From Spisula solida (lineage: Eukaryota; Mollusca; Bivalvia; Venerida; Mactridae): a stretch of 64,000 bases of DNA. The DNA is taken from positions 16,349,322-16,413,321 of the forward strand of contig OX365955.1 of NCBI GenBank assembly GCA_947247005.1, read 5' to 3'. The notes under the pieces are model-generated. The model worked only from the letters and a program-made list of their open reading frames with translations, did not search any database and was not told the DNA's origin. The translations under genes were made by a program, and so were the position numbers. This document shows positions 37,753 through 50,700 of this stretch, in pieces (position 1 is the first letter of the stretch; every line of letters starts with the position of its first letter).

Positions 37753-37911
37753 GGTCAAACTTAAAAATAGCTTTATGTATCGTCTGTTTAAAGTTTGATT
37801 TAATTACTTGCACTATATAATTACATTTTAATAATGATACATATATTAATAATATGTGTACACATGTATACAGGTGCATTTTTAGTTTGTAATATCGTTG
37901 TGAACATCTAT

Positions 37912-38119
37912 TATAGTCCGCCCAGGATAATGTGATATTTACAAACATGAATCGGTTTGGTCAACTGTGGCAAAATTGGTTTTACAAATTACTTAGATAA
38001 ACAGATAAGGTCAGTATTGTACTCAAAACAGCACTAATAATTGGTGCACATAATTGTAATCCACCTTTGTGGATTATTCCAAATTTGCCCGCCTTTCACA
38101 TTATCCTGGGCGCACTATA
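37912..38119. mobile_element. 208-bp MITE with 24-bp terminal inverted repeats
   Basis: Left end tatagtccgcccaggataat (37912) and right end attatcctgggcgcactata (to 38119) are inverted with two differences. The interior is non-coding. A weaker relative of the end (agtccgtgcaggataatttg) occurs at 22432. Confidence 0.75.
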
Positions 38120-39865
38120 GTCTCTTATAATTCTATAAACAGTGTTTCATCTTACATACATTGATAGACATACATGGTCAAATGAGTTGCCACAGTTTAA
38201 TGCAAGTGCCATACGGGTCGTTTGCTCTAAGGCTGAACTAGCAATTTCGATAACATCGTTGATGGCATCATTGGTCATGTAGATACATTGCTTATGTTCT
38301 TACATGTTTTTTCTGGCAGAACGTCGATTATTATCAGTTCTCATAAGATTTCACAATGCACTAGATGAAGTTTATGATAACGTTTACAGTATTGAACCAG
38401 GAAATGGAACGTGCGATTGACGTGTGATAGACGAACGGTGGACGTGCGATGGTCGCATGTTTCGCACGGCATTCTTGTGGACAATCATTATCGTACACAT
38501 TCGCACGATGCACGTACGACGTTTACACGACAATCATAAAAACATGGCGTTCGACAACTGTTCATCGTAGGGATGATGTGTCTTATCGTAGAGCCGTCGT
38601 GCGTCCGATGTACGACTATTGTGAACGCACCACAACATTACCTTTTTAAGACCTATGCCGATGAATTTCTATGTAGATTCGGAAGCGTCGGGAGATGAAG
38701 AAATTCATACGACAATTGTGAAAGGGGGTTAAACTTTGTTGAGAGTAATGACTGTCTCACCTATACCTTATACAACTTACTTATACACTCGTAAAACGGC
38801 TTTACCCTCTTCCTTCTAGATACTTGTCATTACATTAACAGTGACATTTAAGAAGAAATCTCACATAGGATGTATGTAAAAAGTTATATCATATAGCATT
38901 AATTTTGTACATTATATAAGAAATCAGAACAGTGATTCGCATTATTCGGCTCTCTAAGTGGGGGCGGCGGGCAAACAAGGGGGGAATGAGACATTTTTGA
39001 TTTGTTGATGTCTAAATCCCCACCCTGGAGACATTGCTCACTATCTAAATCCCCACCGTGGGGCATAGTTTTTCAGCCAGGTACTTTAATAAAAACACGT
39101 ATTAAAGTAGGCCTATCGATGTCGTCTTTCGTGATGTCAACATTCCCGGACCAAAGTCTATTTCACGCACTCCGAGTCGATAAGGTTATCAAATTCCCGC
39201 CTGTCGGGAAGATTCGTCTGTCTAATTCCCCTTGGGGGCGGGCAGAATATTGACTGGTGTATAAGTAACTTTGTAAGATGTTCGACTAACATTTTTCTCA
39301 ATGAGTCTACCAGCTACTATTTTTCTTAGAGCGGTGCCGTAATTACACTCCAAGCCCCCTGACAAGATATATACAAGATACACAGTACAACACCATGTCT
39401 TGCTAAAATTCCACGGGGGTTCGAAACCCTCCTGATCCACACATGACTTCAGTAAAAACAAACTACATGTATTTTATACACACAATTCTACAAACACGTA
39501 ATTCAAACAGAATGTACAGTACGTGAATATAATTTAGTAATTATTATTTATAATAGACACCCTGTTTTACATTACACAAAATAATATTCATTTTATATAC
39601 ATGTATGATTTCAAATGATAATAAAAGCGGTTCGAAAATGATCGAGGACTAATCCCTCCCTTGGAAGGAGTCCTCATTTCCGTTACTATTTTTAGAGCGA
39701 GAAAATCCCGTTTTACATAGCAACCACTTTAAAATATTTCTTAGATTTAGGATAATAATTTAGCTAAGATATTTCTAAGATGCTTCTTGAATACAACTTA
39801 AGACAAAAATAAATTTTATTCTTAGCTAAAATAATTTCTTATCAGATAAGAAAATCTTACGAAAA
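38120..39865. other. Intergenic DNA with a CpG-rich patch at 38400-38640
   Basis: 38400-38640 is dense in CG dinucleotides and cgtacgac/gtgcgat words within AT-rich surroundings. 38950-39250 holds repeated 'taaatccccaccctgg' words. No gene recognised. Confidence 0.4.
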
Positions 39866-39894
39866 TATCTAAGAAGCTTTGTGAATACCAGCCC
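39866..39894 (-). repeat. 29-bp transposon end, partner of 34789-34817
   Basis: Perfect inverted partner. The DNA inside it (39730-39865) is a run of ttcttag/ctaagat words that can fold on itself. Confidence 0.85.
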
Positions 39895-40697
39895 TGTTCT
39901 ATAAATAGTATGTAAACTCCCTGGTTATCTGAAGGTCGGTCAAGAAATGTGAACAAGGGATGTTTCAGTGTTAAAAGTACTATTGTTTTGAATTGGTTTT
40001 AAACTTCTAAACACAAAATAAAATGCAAATAATTAGTTTGTTGGAAATAAATGTTTGATCACATGAATTCTCTAATACTGAATAAATTAACATTATTTTG
40101 TATCTTGTAAAACAACATGCATCATTAGCAATATCTGTGACCATGTTTTATCTTAAGCTTTCATCAAACTTCTTGAATCAATAGATCATGTACTTCAAAA
40201 CCAACACATTATTCAGATAAACTTAGGGTGTGCACTTTAGTTTTTTAATGAGAAGAATACAATAACGTGAAAATGCACGTTTCTAGGTCAAACTGCACAA
40301 ATGTCATTGACCATTCTTTATTTCGTATATTAAGTGTGCAGTAAACTTATAAATTAATTGAAAAAATACATGTAACAATTGCAGACTGTCATTAAACTCA
40401 ACGCTGTATATATTTTTAAAAGATATTTCTTGTTAATAGTGTCGTTTCACATATTAGAGCAACAGAACGTAAAAAACGTCCTTCTAGTGACGAAAAGTCT
40501 TCACAAAAAGGGTATATTCATGGTCTATTAAGTCCTTCTTGGTGCTCCTTAAGGAGTATTTGGCCTTGAAAAACACACCCTCTACAAAACTGCCAATTTT
40601 GGCTCGAATCATACGGTATGGCAAACAAACAGAGCAGTGAGTGCACATGTTAGCTGACACATTATTTTATGTGGTTCAAAAGAGGTATTTCATTTAT

Positions 40698-40761
40698 ATC
40701 GGGTTAGCATGGAAATATCGGATATTCAACGGTGTTCAAATATAAGTGGGGCACCTCTCGT
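40698..40761 (-). repeat. Terminal-repeat-like segment, partner of 32408-32475
   Basis: The reverse complement starts acgagaggtgccccacttat, as in the left copy. It lies just before the 58-bp satellite. Confidence 0.8.
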
Positions 40762-40844
40762 ATTGTGAGTCGATTGCAGCAAAACAACGACATTCGAATA
40801 CAAATGTGTTCGTGTGTACACGTGTTTTATATTAATGATTGGTT

Positions 40845-42506
40845 CATAATGTACTTGTCAAGTGCTAGCTGCATTATGTACTTGTTTAATACTGCTTTAC
40901 ACAGGTCAGTGTTTGTCAAGTGATAGGTGCATTATGTACATATTAAATTCTGCTTAACACAGGTCAGTGTTTGTCAAGTGATAGGTGCATTATGTACTTG
41001 TTTAATACTGCTTTACACAGGTCAGTGTTTGTCAAGTGCTAGGTGCATTATGTACATGTTTAATTCTGCTTTACACAGGCCAGTGTTTGTCAATTGCTAG
41101 GTGCATTATGTACATGTTTAATTCTGCTTTACACAGGCCAGTGTTTGTCAAGTGCTAGGTGCATTATGTACATGTTTAATACTGCTTTACACAGGCCAGT
41201 GTTTGTCAAGTGATAGGTGCATTATGTACATATTAAATTCTGCTTAACACAGCACAGTGTTTGTCAAGTGCTAGGTGCATTATGTACATGTTTAATACTG
41301 CTTTACACAGGCCAGTGTTTGTCAAGTGCTAGGTGCATTATGTACATGTTTAATTCTGCTTTACACAGGTCAGTGTTTGTCAAGTGCTAGGTGCATTATG
41401 TACATATTAAATTCTGCTTTACACAGGTCAGTGTTTGTCAAGTGATAGGTGCATTATGTACATATTAAATTCTGCTTTACAAAGGCCGGTGTTTGTCAAG
41501 TGCTAGCTGCAATATGTACATGTTTAATTCTGCTTTACACAGGCCAGTGTTTGTCAAGTGCTAGCTGGATTATGTCATTGTTTAATACTGCTTTACACAA
41601 GACATGTTCATCAAGGGATTTCAGCATTATGTACATGTTTAATACTGATGTATATACGGCAGCGTTTGTCAAGAGGTAGCTTCAATATGTACTTGTTTAA
41701 TACTGATGTAAATACGACTGCGTTTGTCAAGAGCTAGCTGAATTATGTACTTGTTTAATACTGATGTATATACGACAGCGTTTGTCAAGAGCTAGCTGAA
41801 TTATGTACTTGTTTAATACTGATGTACGTGTATATACGGCAGCGTTTGTCAAGAGGTAGCTTCAATATGTACTTGTTTAATACTGATGTAAATACGACTG
41901 CGTTTGTCAAGAGCTAGCTGAATTATGTACTTGTTTAATACTGATGTACGTGTATATACGGCAGCGTTTGTCAAGAGGTAGCTTCAATATGTACTTGTTT
42001 AATACTGATGTATATACGACTGCGTTTGTCAAGAGCTAGCTTCATTATGTACATGTTTAATACTGATGTATTTACGACAGTGTTTGTCAAGAGCTAGCTG
42101 AATTATGTACATGTTTAATACTGATGTATGTACGACAGTGTTTGTCAAGAGCTAGCTTCATTATGTACATGTTTAATACTGATGTATGTACGACAGTGTT
42201 TGTCAAGAGCTAGCTTCATTATGTACATGTTTAATACTGATGTATGTACGACAGTGTTTGTCAAGAGCTAGCTTCATTATGTACATGTTTAATACTGATG
42301 TATATACGACAGTGTTTGTCAAGAGCTAGCTTCATTATGTACATGTTTAATACTGATGTATGTACGACAGTGTTTGTCAAGAGCTAGCTGAATTATGTAC
42401 ATGTTTAATACTGATGTATATACGACAGTGTTTGTCAAGAGCTAGCTGAATTATGTACATGTTTAATTCTGCTTAATATAGGCCAGTGTTTGTCAAGAGC
42501 ATTATG
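40845..42506 (+). repeat. 58-bp satellite, about 28 units in two subfamilies
   Basis: Unit 'tgtttgtcaagtgctaggtg cattatgtacatgtttaata ctgctttacacaggccag'. Up to about 41600 units carry ctgctttacacagg and ggtgcattatg. From about 41600 they carry ctgatgtatatacgacag and gagctagct. Within the second half a two-to-three-unit block (cggcagcg / cgactgcg, with an extra cgtg) is itself repeated at about 41650, 41830 and 41955. The last unit returns to the first type. Confidence 0.95.
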
Positions 42507-42508
42507 TA

Positions 42509-43210
42509 TAGTCCGTTAGCGGCTAGGCTGGACCCCAATAAACCTTAGATATCTTAAAAAGTACAATGCCAATTAGAATAAAACTTGGTATATCTTCATA
42601 AATCAACCTTACCAACTCCACAGAAAAGTGTACTTTGCATTTACTTCCAATGCAAAAAATTTAAGTCTAAACAGGGTAAATTTGTACGGTGATTGAAGTG
42701 ACTTGAACAGCAAAGGTAAGCAAATTGGTCCAATATAACTGTACATTTAGTAACACACCAGAGACGATTGCAAATATAAAATGAGGCCCATACATCAAAG
42801 TGTATGTGTTTTATGTTTAAGCTCACCTCAAGACTCAACATTGTGTTTATACAAATGATCATTACAATCAGATGGTGGGCCTCAACTATATACACATTGA
42901 TGACCAGTCAAATGTAGGACAAAGTTATCCATATATGTCCCGTTACAGTTATTACAAATACAATAGCATTAGTCTAACTACCTGATAGTAATAGCTTATT
43001 TTACTCCCTGTCCATTCGTTGATTAAATTACAAAATGTAATACATTAGACACAAAGGGGAAAAAATTAATGAGTTTGTACCAAATTCTGAAATTTAAACA
43101 GAGTTGGTAAAGGTAATTCAGTGTACCATACCAAATTTCAATCAAATTGCATAATTACTTTTAAAGATATTTAAGGTTTATGGGGGTCCAGCCTAGTCGC
43201 TAACGGACTA
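42509..43210. mobile_element. 702-bp MITE with 55-bp terminal inverted repeats and TA target site
   Basis: Ends tagtccgttagcg.ctaggc are inverted with four differences in 55 bp; weaker pairing continues to about 130 bp. TA flanks both sides (42507-42508, 43211-43212), as for Tc1/mariner-type insertions. No transposase frame. It interrupts the 58-bp satellite: cgtgtaatgcagcttttcac after it resembles the next satellite unit. Confidence 0.88.
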
Positions 43211-44337
43211 TACTCGTGTAATGCAGCTTTTCACAGTGCTTTTCAAGAAATAATATGTGTATTTCACCGTACTGTTGTTCAGCAAGAATGTAAACAATTT
43301 TATAAAAAAAGTTTGTGTATTGTACTTATTATAATCAATCTTTAGTATATTACTTTTAGAATATCATTCTACACTTTCTGTGAAATTTATGATTATACTG
43401 AATTATAGATTACTGTTTGACATTAGAGACTTTTTGGTGTGTTTATATAGGATTAAATCTAAGAGACATCTTTTTACTAGAATTGTATTGTGATCTCTAT
43501 TTCCACTAACAACATTGCATATATATACAACTTCCATTAAGTCATAGTCTTAGGTTATCACAGGATTATAAAATCATTACATCAAAACAACATTTTTTTA
43601 TTGTCTCCCTTTGACTTACAAGTTCCAATGTTCATTCTTTTATTATCGCTCATGTTAACTTTTAAGTGATTCAGAATAAACCAGACCATTTAACTTTGTT
43701 CTTGAAATGAGTACAATACCTCTGTACTCCTTTAGGTACCAAACCACCAAATAAATTTGTTCTTTAACTCAATGTAAAGTTACAAATTGCTGATCCACAA
43801 AATGTCAAACTTTTGGGCATGGGGACCTCTCAAAATTCACCAATCAATAGAAATAGCATTAGCCTCAAGAAAATGAAAAAAATCTGAGGGTTGCGTATCA
43901 TATAAGAAAAATTGGTCAACCCCAGTGAACATATTTTCTCACATGCGTGGACTGATTCGAAGCCTGTTAGCCACAACCCTACTTTCACTTTCATATTTAA
44001 GCCAGAATATCAAAATGTTCTAAATAAAACAGCTTCACTACATCACATACATGTGTACAAAGCATTTAAACCCAATTACATGGTTCTAATGCTGATTCGT
44101 CAAAACATACCACCATTTTGAGCCAAATCAAAGTTTTTTACAGGACTGTATCTGATTTTGGTCCGCGTAGGCATTTGGTGGTTTGTTACCTTTATGTGCG
44201 GTAAATAGCAACAAAATCAGTGATGTTTGGAACATTTGCTTCATATTAGAAAATTGTTGCACAATCAAAGCACTGAGAGGGCTGATGAAGGAGTTAACAT
44301 AACGGACAGCAAACCCAGGCATACGGTACCAACACCA
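43211..44337. other. Intergenic DNA, no gene recognised
   Basis: Begins with a decayed satellite unit (43211-43250). The remainder is AT-rich and shows nothing I can support. Confidence 0.5.
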
Positions 44338-44347
44338 CTTTGATGCT

Positions 44348-45118
44348 TATTGTACGAGGGATGTTTAATGTACGAGGGATGTTTAATGTATGAGGGATGT
44401 TTAATGTACGAGGGATGTTTAATGTACGAGGGATGTTTAATGTACGAGGGATGTTTAATGTAAGAGGGATGTTTAATGTACGAGGGATGTTTAATGTCTG
44501 AGGGATGTTTAATGTAAGAGGGATGTTTAATGTACGAGGGATGTTTAATGTACGAGGGATGTTTAATGTACGAGGGATGTTTAATGTACGAGGGATGTTT
44601 AATGTAAGAGGGATGTTTAATGTACGAGGGATGTTTAATGTCTGAGGGATGTTTAATGTAAGAGGGATGTTTAATGTACGAGGGATGTTTAATGTACGAG
44701 GGATGTTTAATGTAAGAGGGATGTTTAATGTACGAGGGATGTTTAATGTACGAGGGATGTTTAATGTATGAGGGATGCTTAATGTACGAGGGATGTTTAA
44801 TGTATGAGGGATGTTTAATGTAAGAGGGATGTTTAATGTATGAGGGATGTTTAATGTAAGAGGGATGTTTAATGTACGAGGGATGTTTAATGTATGAGGG
44901 ATGTTTAATGTACGAGGGATGCTTAATGTACGAGGGATGTTTAATGTACGAGGGATGTTTAATGTATGAGGGATGTTTAATGTAAGAGGGATGTTTAATG
45001 TAAGAGGGATGTTTAATGTAAGAGGGATGTTTAATGTAAGAGGGATGTTTAATGTAAGAGGGATGTTTAATGTACGTACGAGGGATGTTTAATGTCATAC
45101 GATCGAGGGATGTTTAAT
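44348..45118 (-). repeat. 18-bp satellite, about 41 units, open in one minus frame
   Basis: Plus-strand unit gagggatgtttaatgtac. Read on the minus strand it encodes the hexapeptide IKHPSY, giving an unbroken frame from 45098 to 44265 (277 codons). Variation sits at one base (C, T or A, Ser third position), one AAA/AAG change (Lys third position, two units) and two identical Tyr-to-Asp units. Units 7-14 and 15-20 share the same variant order, an 8-unit (144 bp) higher-order repeat. No splice, promoter or protein family evidence makes it a gene. Confidence 0.95.
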
Positions 45119-47217
45119 GAATGACAAAGGTCCTCTTTATTTTTGCACGTTCCTCGTATAATACAGACCACACTCTGTATTCTATACAACATGCACTATG
45201 TCAAATTCAATAACTAAAATACAAAAACATGTTTAAATTCCTGTTTATTTTAATAATTTCTTAATACAAAATATGGATACAATATTGCCAACAAACAATC
45301 TCATGAACAATTACAAGGTAATACAATAGCACCATGGCGTAAATAAAAAAATAAAAAGTTTAACAAAATTCAACTGACATATTTAAGTATTCAATGACCT
45401 CAATTTCTGTACTATCATCGGATTGAAGAAAAAGGTGAACTCTAGACAATGGTACACTTACTCATTATTACACAACACAGAGGCGTCGCGACTGGGGCGG
45501 CAGGGGCGGCGATCGCCGCCCCAATATTTCAGCGAGCAACGGAAAAACATTCATACAAATATACAAAATCTCAATTTTAGCTGAACATTGGAGAGGCAAA
45601 ACGGCGAAAAAAGGGCTAGGGGTTTCCTTCCTTCTAACATAGCATATGTCGATGATGACATCTTGTTAATTATGTATCATCAATTACGTGTGAAAATGTA
45701 CACTATAGATTTACATGAATCTAACTGTCACAGCCTGTTAATCGTCGTGGTGATAATAGGATTACCGACAACGCAAGTCATTAAAACAACTTTAACTTTA
45801 TTTGTATTTACTCAAAATCGCAAAAAAAGAAAATAATGAAAATTTAATTAATTCCGCGAAATAACTTGTAAATGTCAACATGACTAAAGCTAATCAGCCT
45901 TATAACTTCAATTTTCCTAGGCGTTATTTTGGCAAAAAGTCGCCTGAACTTGTTATTCAATGCTGGCTGGTTTACAGGCCACTCTTGGCTTCATAACGAT
46001 GAGATATGTACTATGTCTATGAAGTTTGAGTCTACATGGAATATTTATATCTATATCTCTTTTGTGTCAACGATTAAATGCATATACTGCACAACTACTA
46101 AAGAGCAACGCCCTTTGGGAGATGCAAGTATAGATCGTTGTTTAGAGGTTGTTACTCTTCAGAGGTTATATTGATGATAAATATCGGCTTACGGAAAGTT
46201 TGAATTGGATGCTGCAAATAGGCTGTAGCCGTTACGGAGAGGTGGTACTATATTAAGTTACTTTCATGATATATTTTGATAAAAGTAATATGTCCATATT
46301 TTGGTGCATTTAACTGACAACCACTCATTTGTTTATTTGGTTATCGTATTCATAAAGCATTAATTTATGTTACATATACATGTATGTAGTATCATAAAAG
46401 TTTAGACGACAGAAAACAGCAGTTATGGTTTATAACCGAGGTATATTCAAATATTTCTTCAGAACAATAGTCTACACATAACAATCCGAAGTTTTCAACA
46501 TTCAGAATACACGATAAAAGTCATGGAAAGTCACGGAAATGACCCCATTTATGCTTTAGTTTATAAAAAAAAATCGTACATAAAGGGAGGGGAAACCCCT
46601 CCCTTCAAACCCTCCCCCGCCTCCCCAATGTTCGGGAGAGCGCGACGCGCCTGCAACAATAAAACACACATTCCAATCTCTGTAATCCACAATCACCAAT
46701 CACAGTAACTTACAACAGAGAATTTGCACATGTACAAACAATTCTAAATAAATTCTTAATTACATAAAATTATAAAATGAAACTCTGAATAACAGAAAAG
46801 CTAGCTAGGTGCATTTATCCACTACACATGACTATCATGACTATTAAACCCGAGACTATAGCTAACATCTATTGTCTCTGATTATACAAACTAAAATAAA
46901 CATGTAATAAGAAAACAAGTCAAATGAGTATTACAAATAAAACAAAAGACATAGGGACTAAATTGTATTTAACACTTAAAATGAATAATGCTGATAAATA
47001 TGACATTTGTACTATTACAGTACTTGAGATCAATAAGAATCACATAATCCCAGAGGTAGATTTCTACAGCAAGGTCAATCAAAATAGAAAGGTCATCATT
47101 CGAAATTGAAAGGTTATCAACAAATCATTATGCATAATTGACCTGGTCAACTGACACAGACTATTAATAATTTCATTCCAAGATTTTTTACTTGTTGAGT
47201 ACACTTGGTTTCCTTGA
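45119..47217. other. Intergenic DNA with two GC-rich palindromes
   Basis: 45503-45522 is a perfect 20-bp palindrome (ggggcggcgatcgccgcccc). 46583-46605 is a hairpin with 10-bp arms (aagggagggg, aaa, cccctccctt). Both look like transposon debris. No gene seen. Confidence 0.5.
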
Positions 47218-47223
47218 TTTATT
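47218..47223 (-). promoter_or_regulatory. Candidate polyadenylation signal AATAAA of the ABCG gene
   Basis: AATAAA on the minus strand about 255 bp after the stop codon at 47478. Short open frames between the two have no family resemblance and fit 3'UTR. Confidence 0.45.
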
Positions 47224-47477
47224 ATTAAAATATCCTTTATGCTATTTTGAATCTCTTTGGTTAAATTCTCATATGGTTTATATAGTATTGAGGCCAAAGT
47301 ATCATTTGGATAAAAAGCGATTTCGATTATTTGGCCCATTTGAATTTGTTTATCCAATTTGACATCCTGAATTTCCTTGGTTAAAAATAATTATATAGAG
47401 TCTAAAGGCATACATCAAAAGCATTGTTATCAAAAACACAGCATAATGGCAACACATTACATACCATACAGTAGGTA

Positions 47478-47712
47478 TCATTTGTGTTTCAGATAAAACC
47501 TGAGGATCAAATACCCTAAAACCCTGAAAAACACTAAAAATCCTAACAATGGAAGAAAATAAAACCAAAATGGCTGATCAATCCCATAATACTCTAGTAC
47601 TTCAGCTGAAGGTATAGTGGGAGATATATGGTCTTGTGTTGATACCATGGTGTAGTTGTTGGACAAACAGGATGGAAAACTTGATCTTGTAGTGTTAGTT
47701 ATATCTGAGCAC
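47478..47712 (-). CDS. ABCG last exon (outer loop, TM6, C-terminus)
   Basis: Acceptor tatttcag, stop TGA at 47480-47478. Encodes CSDITNTTRSSFPSCLSN, then EVLEYYGID and FWFYFLPLLGFLVFFRVLGY, ending in a basic FYLKHK. Confidence 0.92.
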
Positions 47713-50700
47713 CTGAAATATTAAGACCTTATCTTATACTGTGAAACTTCAATGCCTTGAACACATTTTCTGGTCCCAGCCAAATCCCTCCTTTTTTCAT
47801 ATTTTAAATCAATCTCCGGTCTATTTTGTCGAACAATAATATTATTTACAACTATTGTTATTGTCATGAATAATCAGCAATTTGTTTGTGCTTGATTGGG
47901 AAAGGTACCAGACAAATTGGGAAAATTCACTGTGTTTTTACCCAAAATGAGAGTTTGTGAATTCTTAAAAACAAAGACATCTATCTTATTTATAATAGAC
48001 ATTAACATAAAATAGCTTGTGAATTATGTCATGCATTTCTTCATATAAATGCACAAAGTTTAACTTATAGCATGAATTGCGCTGCCTAGATGTACCAGAT
48101 TGTAGGGCTGCGTAGTTAGAGTGATCAATACGATATTTGCATCAATACAAAATGATCGATATTTGATATATCATCATCCTCATACATCAGTGGTTAGTCA
48201 AGTTCCCAGACTACCCCTGATTCAATACCTGTCATTCCGAGCGCAAACACGAACAGCCTGCTCCACTATTCGCAGCGCCATGCTAGGATAGTATAACCAT
48301 TATAAATCCAAAACAAGATGCTTAACATAAGCATTACGCCGACGCTCGGGTGACTGCAATAGCTCCCTTATTCTACAAATAGTGGAGCTAAAAATAGCTC
48401 ATTTTGTGGATATCTGGTGATTCCGTCTATCGTCCAATCAGAACGCTCGTTACGCTACGCGGGTAATTTTATAAACAACTTGTGAGAAAATGGATCAAGT
48501 TATGGGATTTAAATATTTACCAACTTAATTGAATAAAGTACATTGTTAATCAAATATAGTTAATAAAGCAGCCGTTATTAATTACAGAGAGGACTGTACA
48601 ACCGGTTCAATATAGGCCTATCGTGATATGAAATTAGTCCAAGGTCTTTGACGATGAGTGCCCATGGATGTGAAGTTGTGATTCAAAATTGATCTATAGC
48701 TTTGTCAGGAAGTCAAACGGCAATTACAATAAGCTGCAGACATTAGATCTAATTGAATAGTACAAGTGAAACTGAGACTGTGTGTTCGTGAACACATCAA
48801 ATGGAAGTACCATTTGTAAACAATCGTCAATTTTGCCGACAGGTGCACGCGGAACTTATTCGCCCTCAAAAAAGAGTAAGTGACAATCAGGACCTGTTCT
48901 ATAAACTCCCTGTGAAAATGTTCCGTGTCCAGCTGATCCTGATGTTAAGGTAATAAATAAATAAATCATTTTCTCGTTTTATTGTTCTAAAGAACATCTT
49001 ATAATCGATACAAAAACATTGCAAATATTTTTTTCTTCCATTGATTTTCCGAACAATAAATTTGAATATTTTGTTTGTTAAAGCTCGATTTTGATTGGAC
49101 TATGACAGGGAAAAACCTGTCACAAATATTCGTAATTGCTATAAATAGAAATGAACAATTTGGATTGATTGGTTGATTTTTCGTTTACTGCGCTCAAAAT
49201 CTGTTGTTTTGAACCAGAGTGTGATATCACAGGTGAAGAATACTAGTGTGAACGAGAATGATACATCATATGATATATTCTTAAGCCAATCAAATATCTA
49301 AATACTGTTAATATGCACTTGCAGACTTACAACAAGTATTTAACCTGCAGAACAAAAGCTAGGCCGGAGATGTGATAAACAATCTAATTACATATGTTAT
49401 AATAATTCATCATTAATAAGTGGAAAACAATGAAAATTTCTGAAATTTCCAGTGCCCCAGCTGAGTTTTAAACCAGGGAACTTCGGATTGAGAGCGCAAA
49501 CCACCGTGCCAACCACATGCATAGTATTTTTGTCCTATTTAGTAATACAACTTACTGGAGATGTTTTCCACCAGAAAACTCTAGAATCATCAGACAATGG
49601 AATGTATAATACAGGAAGGCAAGATATTTAGCCCAATCCAACCATGGTGGCAAGTTCCTTGTAAAAAATCCACCTATAAATATAGTATAACACTGAAACA
49701 GAGCTCAATAAAGAAGTGAAGTATTACTGACTAGACATAGCCTAAAGGGTGGGTTACAAGGACTGTTCAGCAATATATTAGGCCTTTTCAACTGGACTGT
49801 TTCATGGAGCAGGATACAGTCTGGTTCCCATCGCTTACAGTTCTACTATAGTACTACTACAGTAATATTGGGGATGGGAACCAGACTAAAACGTACCTGC
49901 TCCACGAAACAGCCTAGTCAAAACCCCTGTTGTTAAGTTTATAAACACCAACTGTTTCCCTGTCATACTACATGCATAGTGTTTTATTCTAACATGATCT
50001 ACAATTGTGCCTATATAGACAAAGAACAAGAATATTATTGTATAATGTTCAACTTCAGTATACCAATGACAGTGACGTTAGGTCGAGCACATATTCCATT
50101 AATGACATTATAGATGTCGACAAGTAGTGTACTTTCATAGTAACCAAGTAACACTGGCTTAAGATATAATTGCACATCTAAGTCATGCTAGAATTGAAAT
50201 ATTCAAAAGCTGTGGAAACGTATTACATTGATAAGAGACCCATTGACAAAGAGATTTCCAAACAAAAGTTATACATACCTATCAACATCATGAACATAAT
50301 GCAGACTGTTGATAATGATATACCTCTTCTCATATCCATTGTCACAATACCAATACACAAACCTATACTCTGTAAAATACATTGATATAATACTTCATAT
50401 ATGATCAATCCTGTGTTAGTGGTCACCTGATGTAAGCAACTATCTGTCTTAAGCACTAAGTATGATAAAAGCACAATCAGCCAATTTCATATCAACAAGA
50501 GCCACTTCACAAATGGCCATCCCCCGCTGTAAATGTTTGTTACTAACGGGTGTTAAATCAAAGGGTGATACTTTCAAAACTAGGCCATATAAGAGTTACA
50601 GAGCTATGCTCTGGACAAAAAACGATTATAAAATAAATCAAAGGGAGATAATTTCAAAACTGGGCCATATAGAGTTATGGTTTTTGGTCACTGCACTTCT

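Noticed and set aside
38400..38640. CpG-rich patch as a CpG-island promoter
   Set aside because: No gene lies next to it and the repeated cgtacgac/gtgcgat words suggest low-complexity or transposon sequence.
40845..42506. CRISPR-like appearance of the regular 58-bp units
   Set aside because: Units are contiguous without unique spacers, in a eukaryotic intergenic region; this is a satellite.
44265..45098. 277-codon IKHPSY frame as a confident gene
   Set aside because: Period 18 guarantees an open frame. The synonymous bias is reported as a finding, but there is no other coding evidence.
47079..47357. 92-codon minus-strand frame after the ABCG stop
   Set aside because: No family resemblance; it fits 3'UTR between the stop and the candidate AATAAA.
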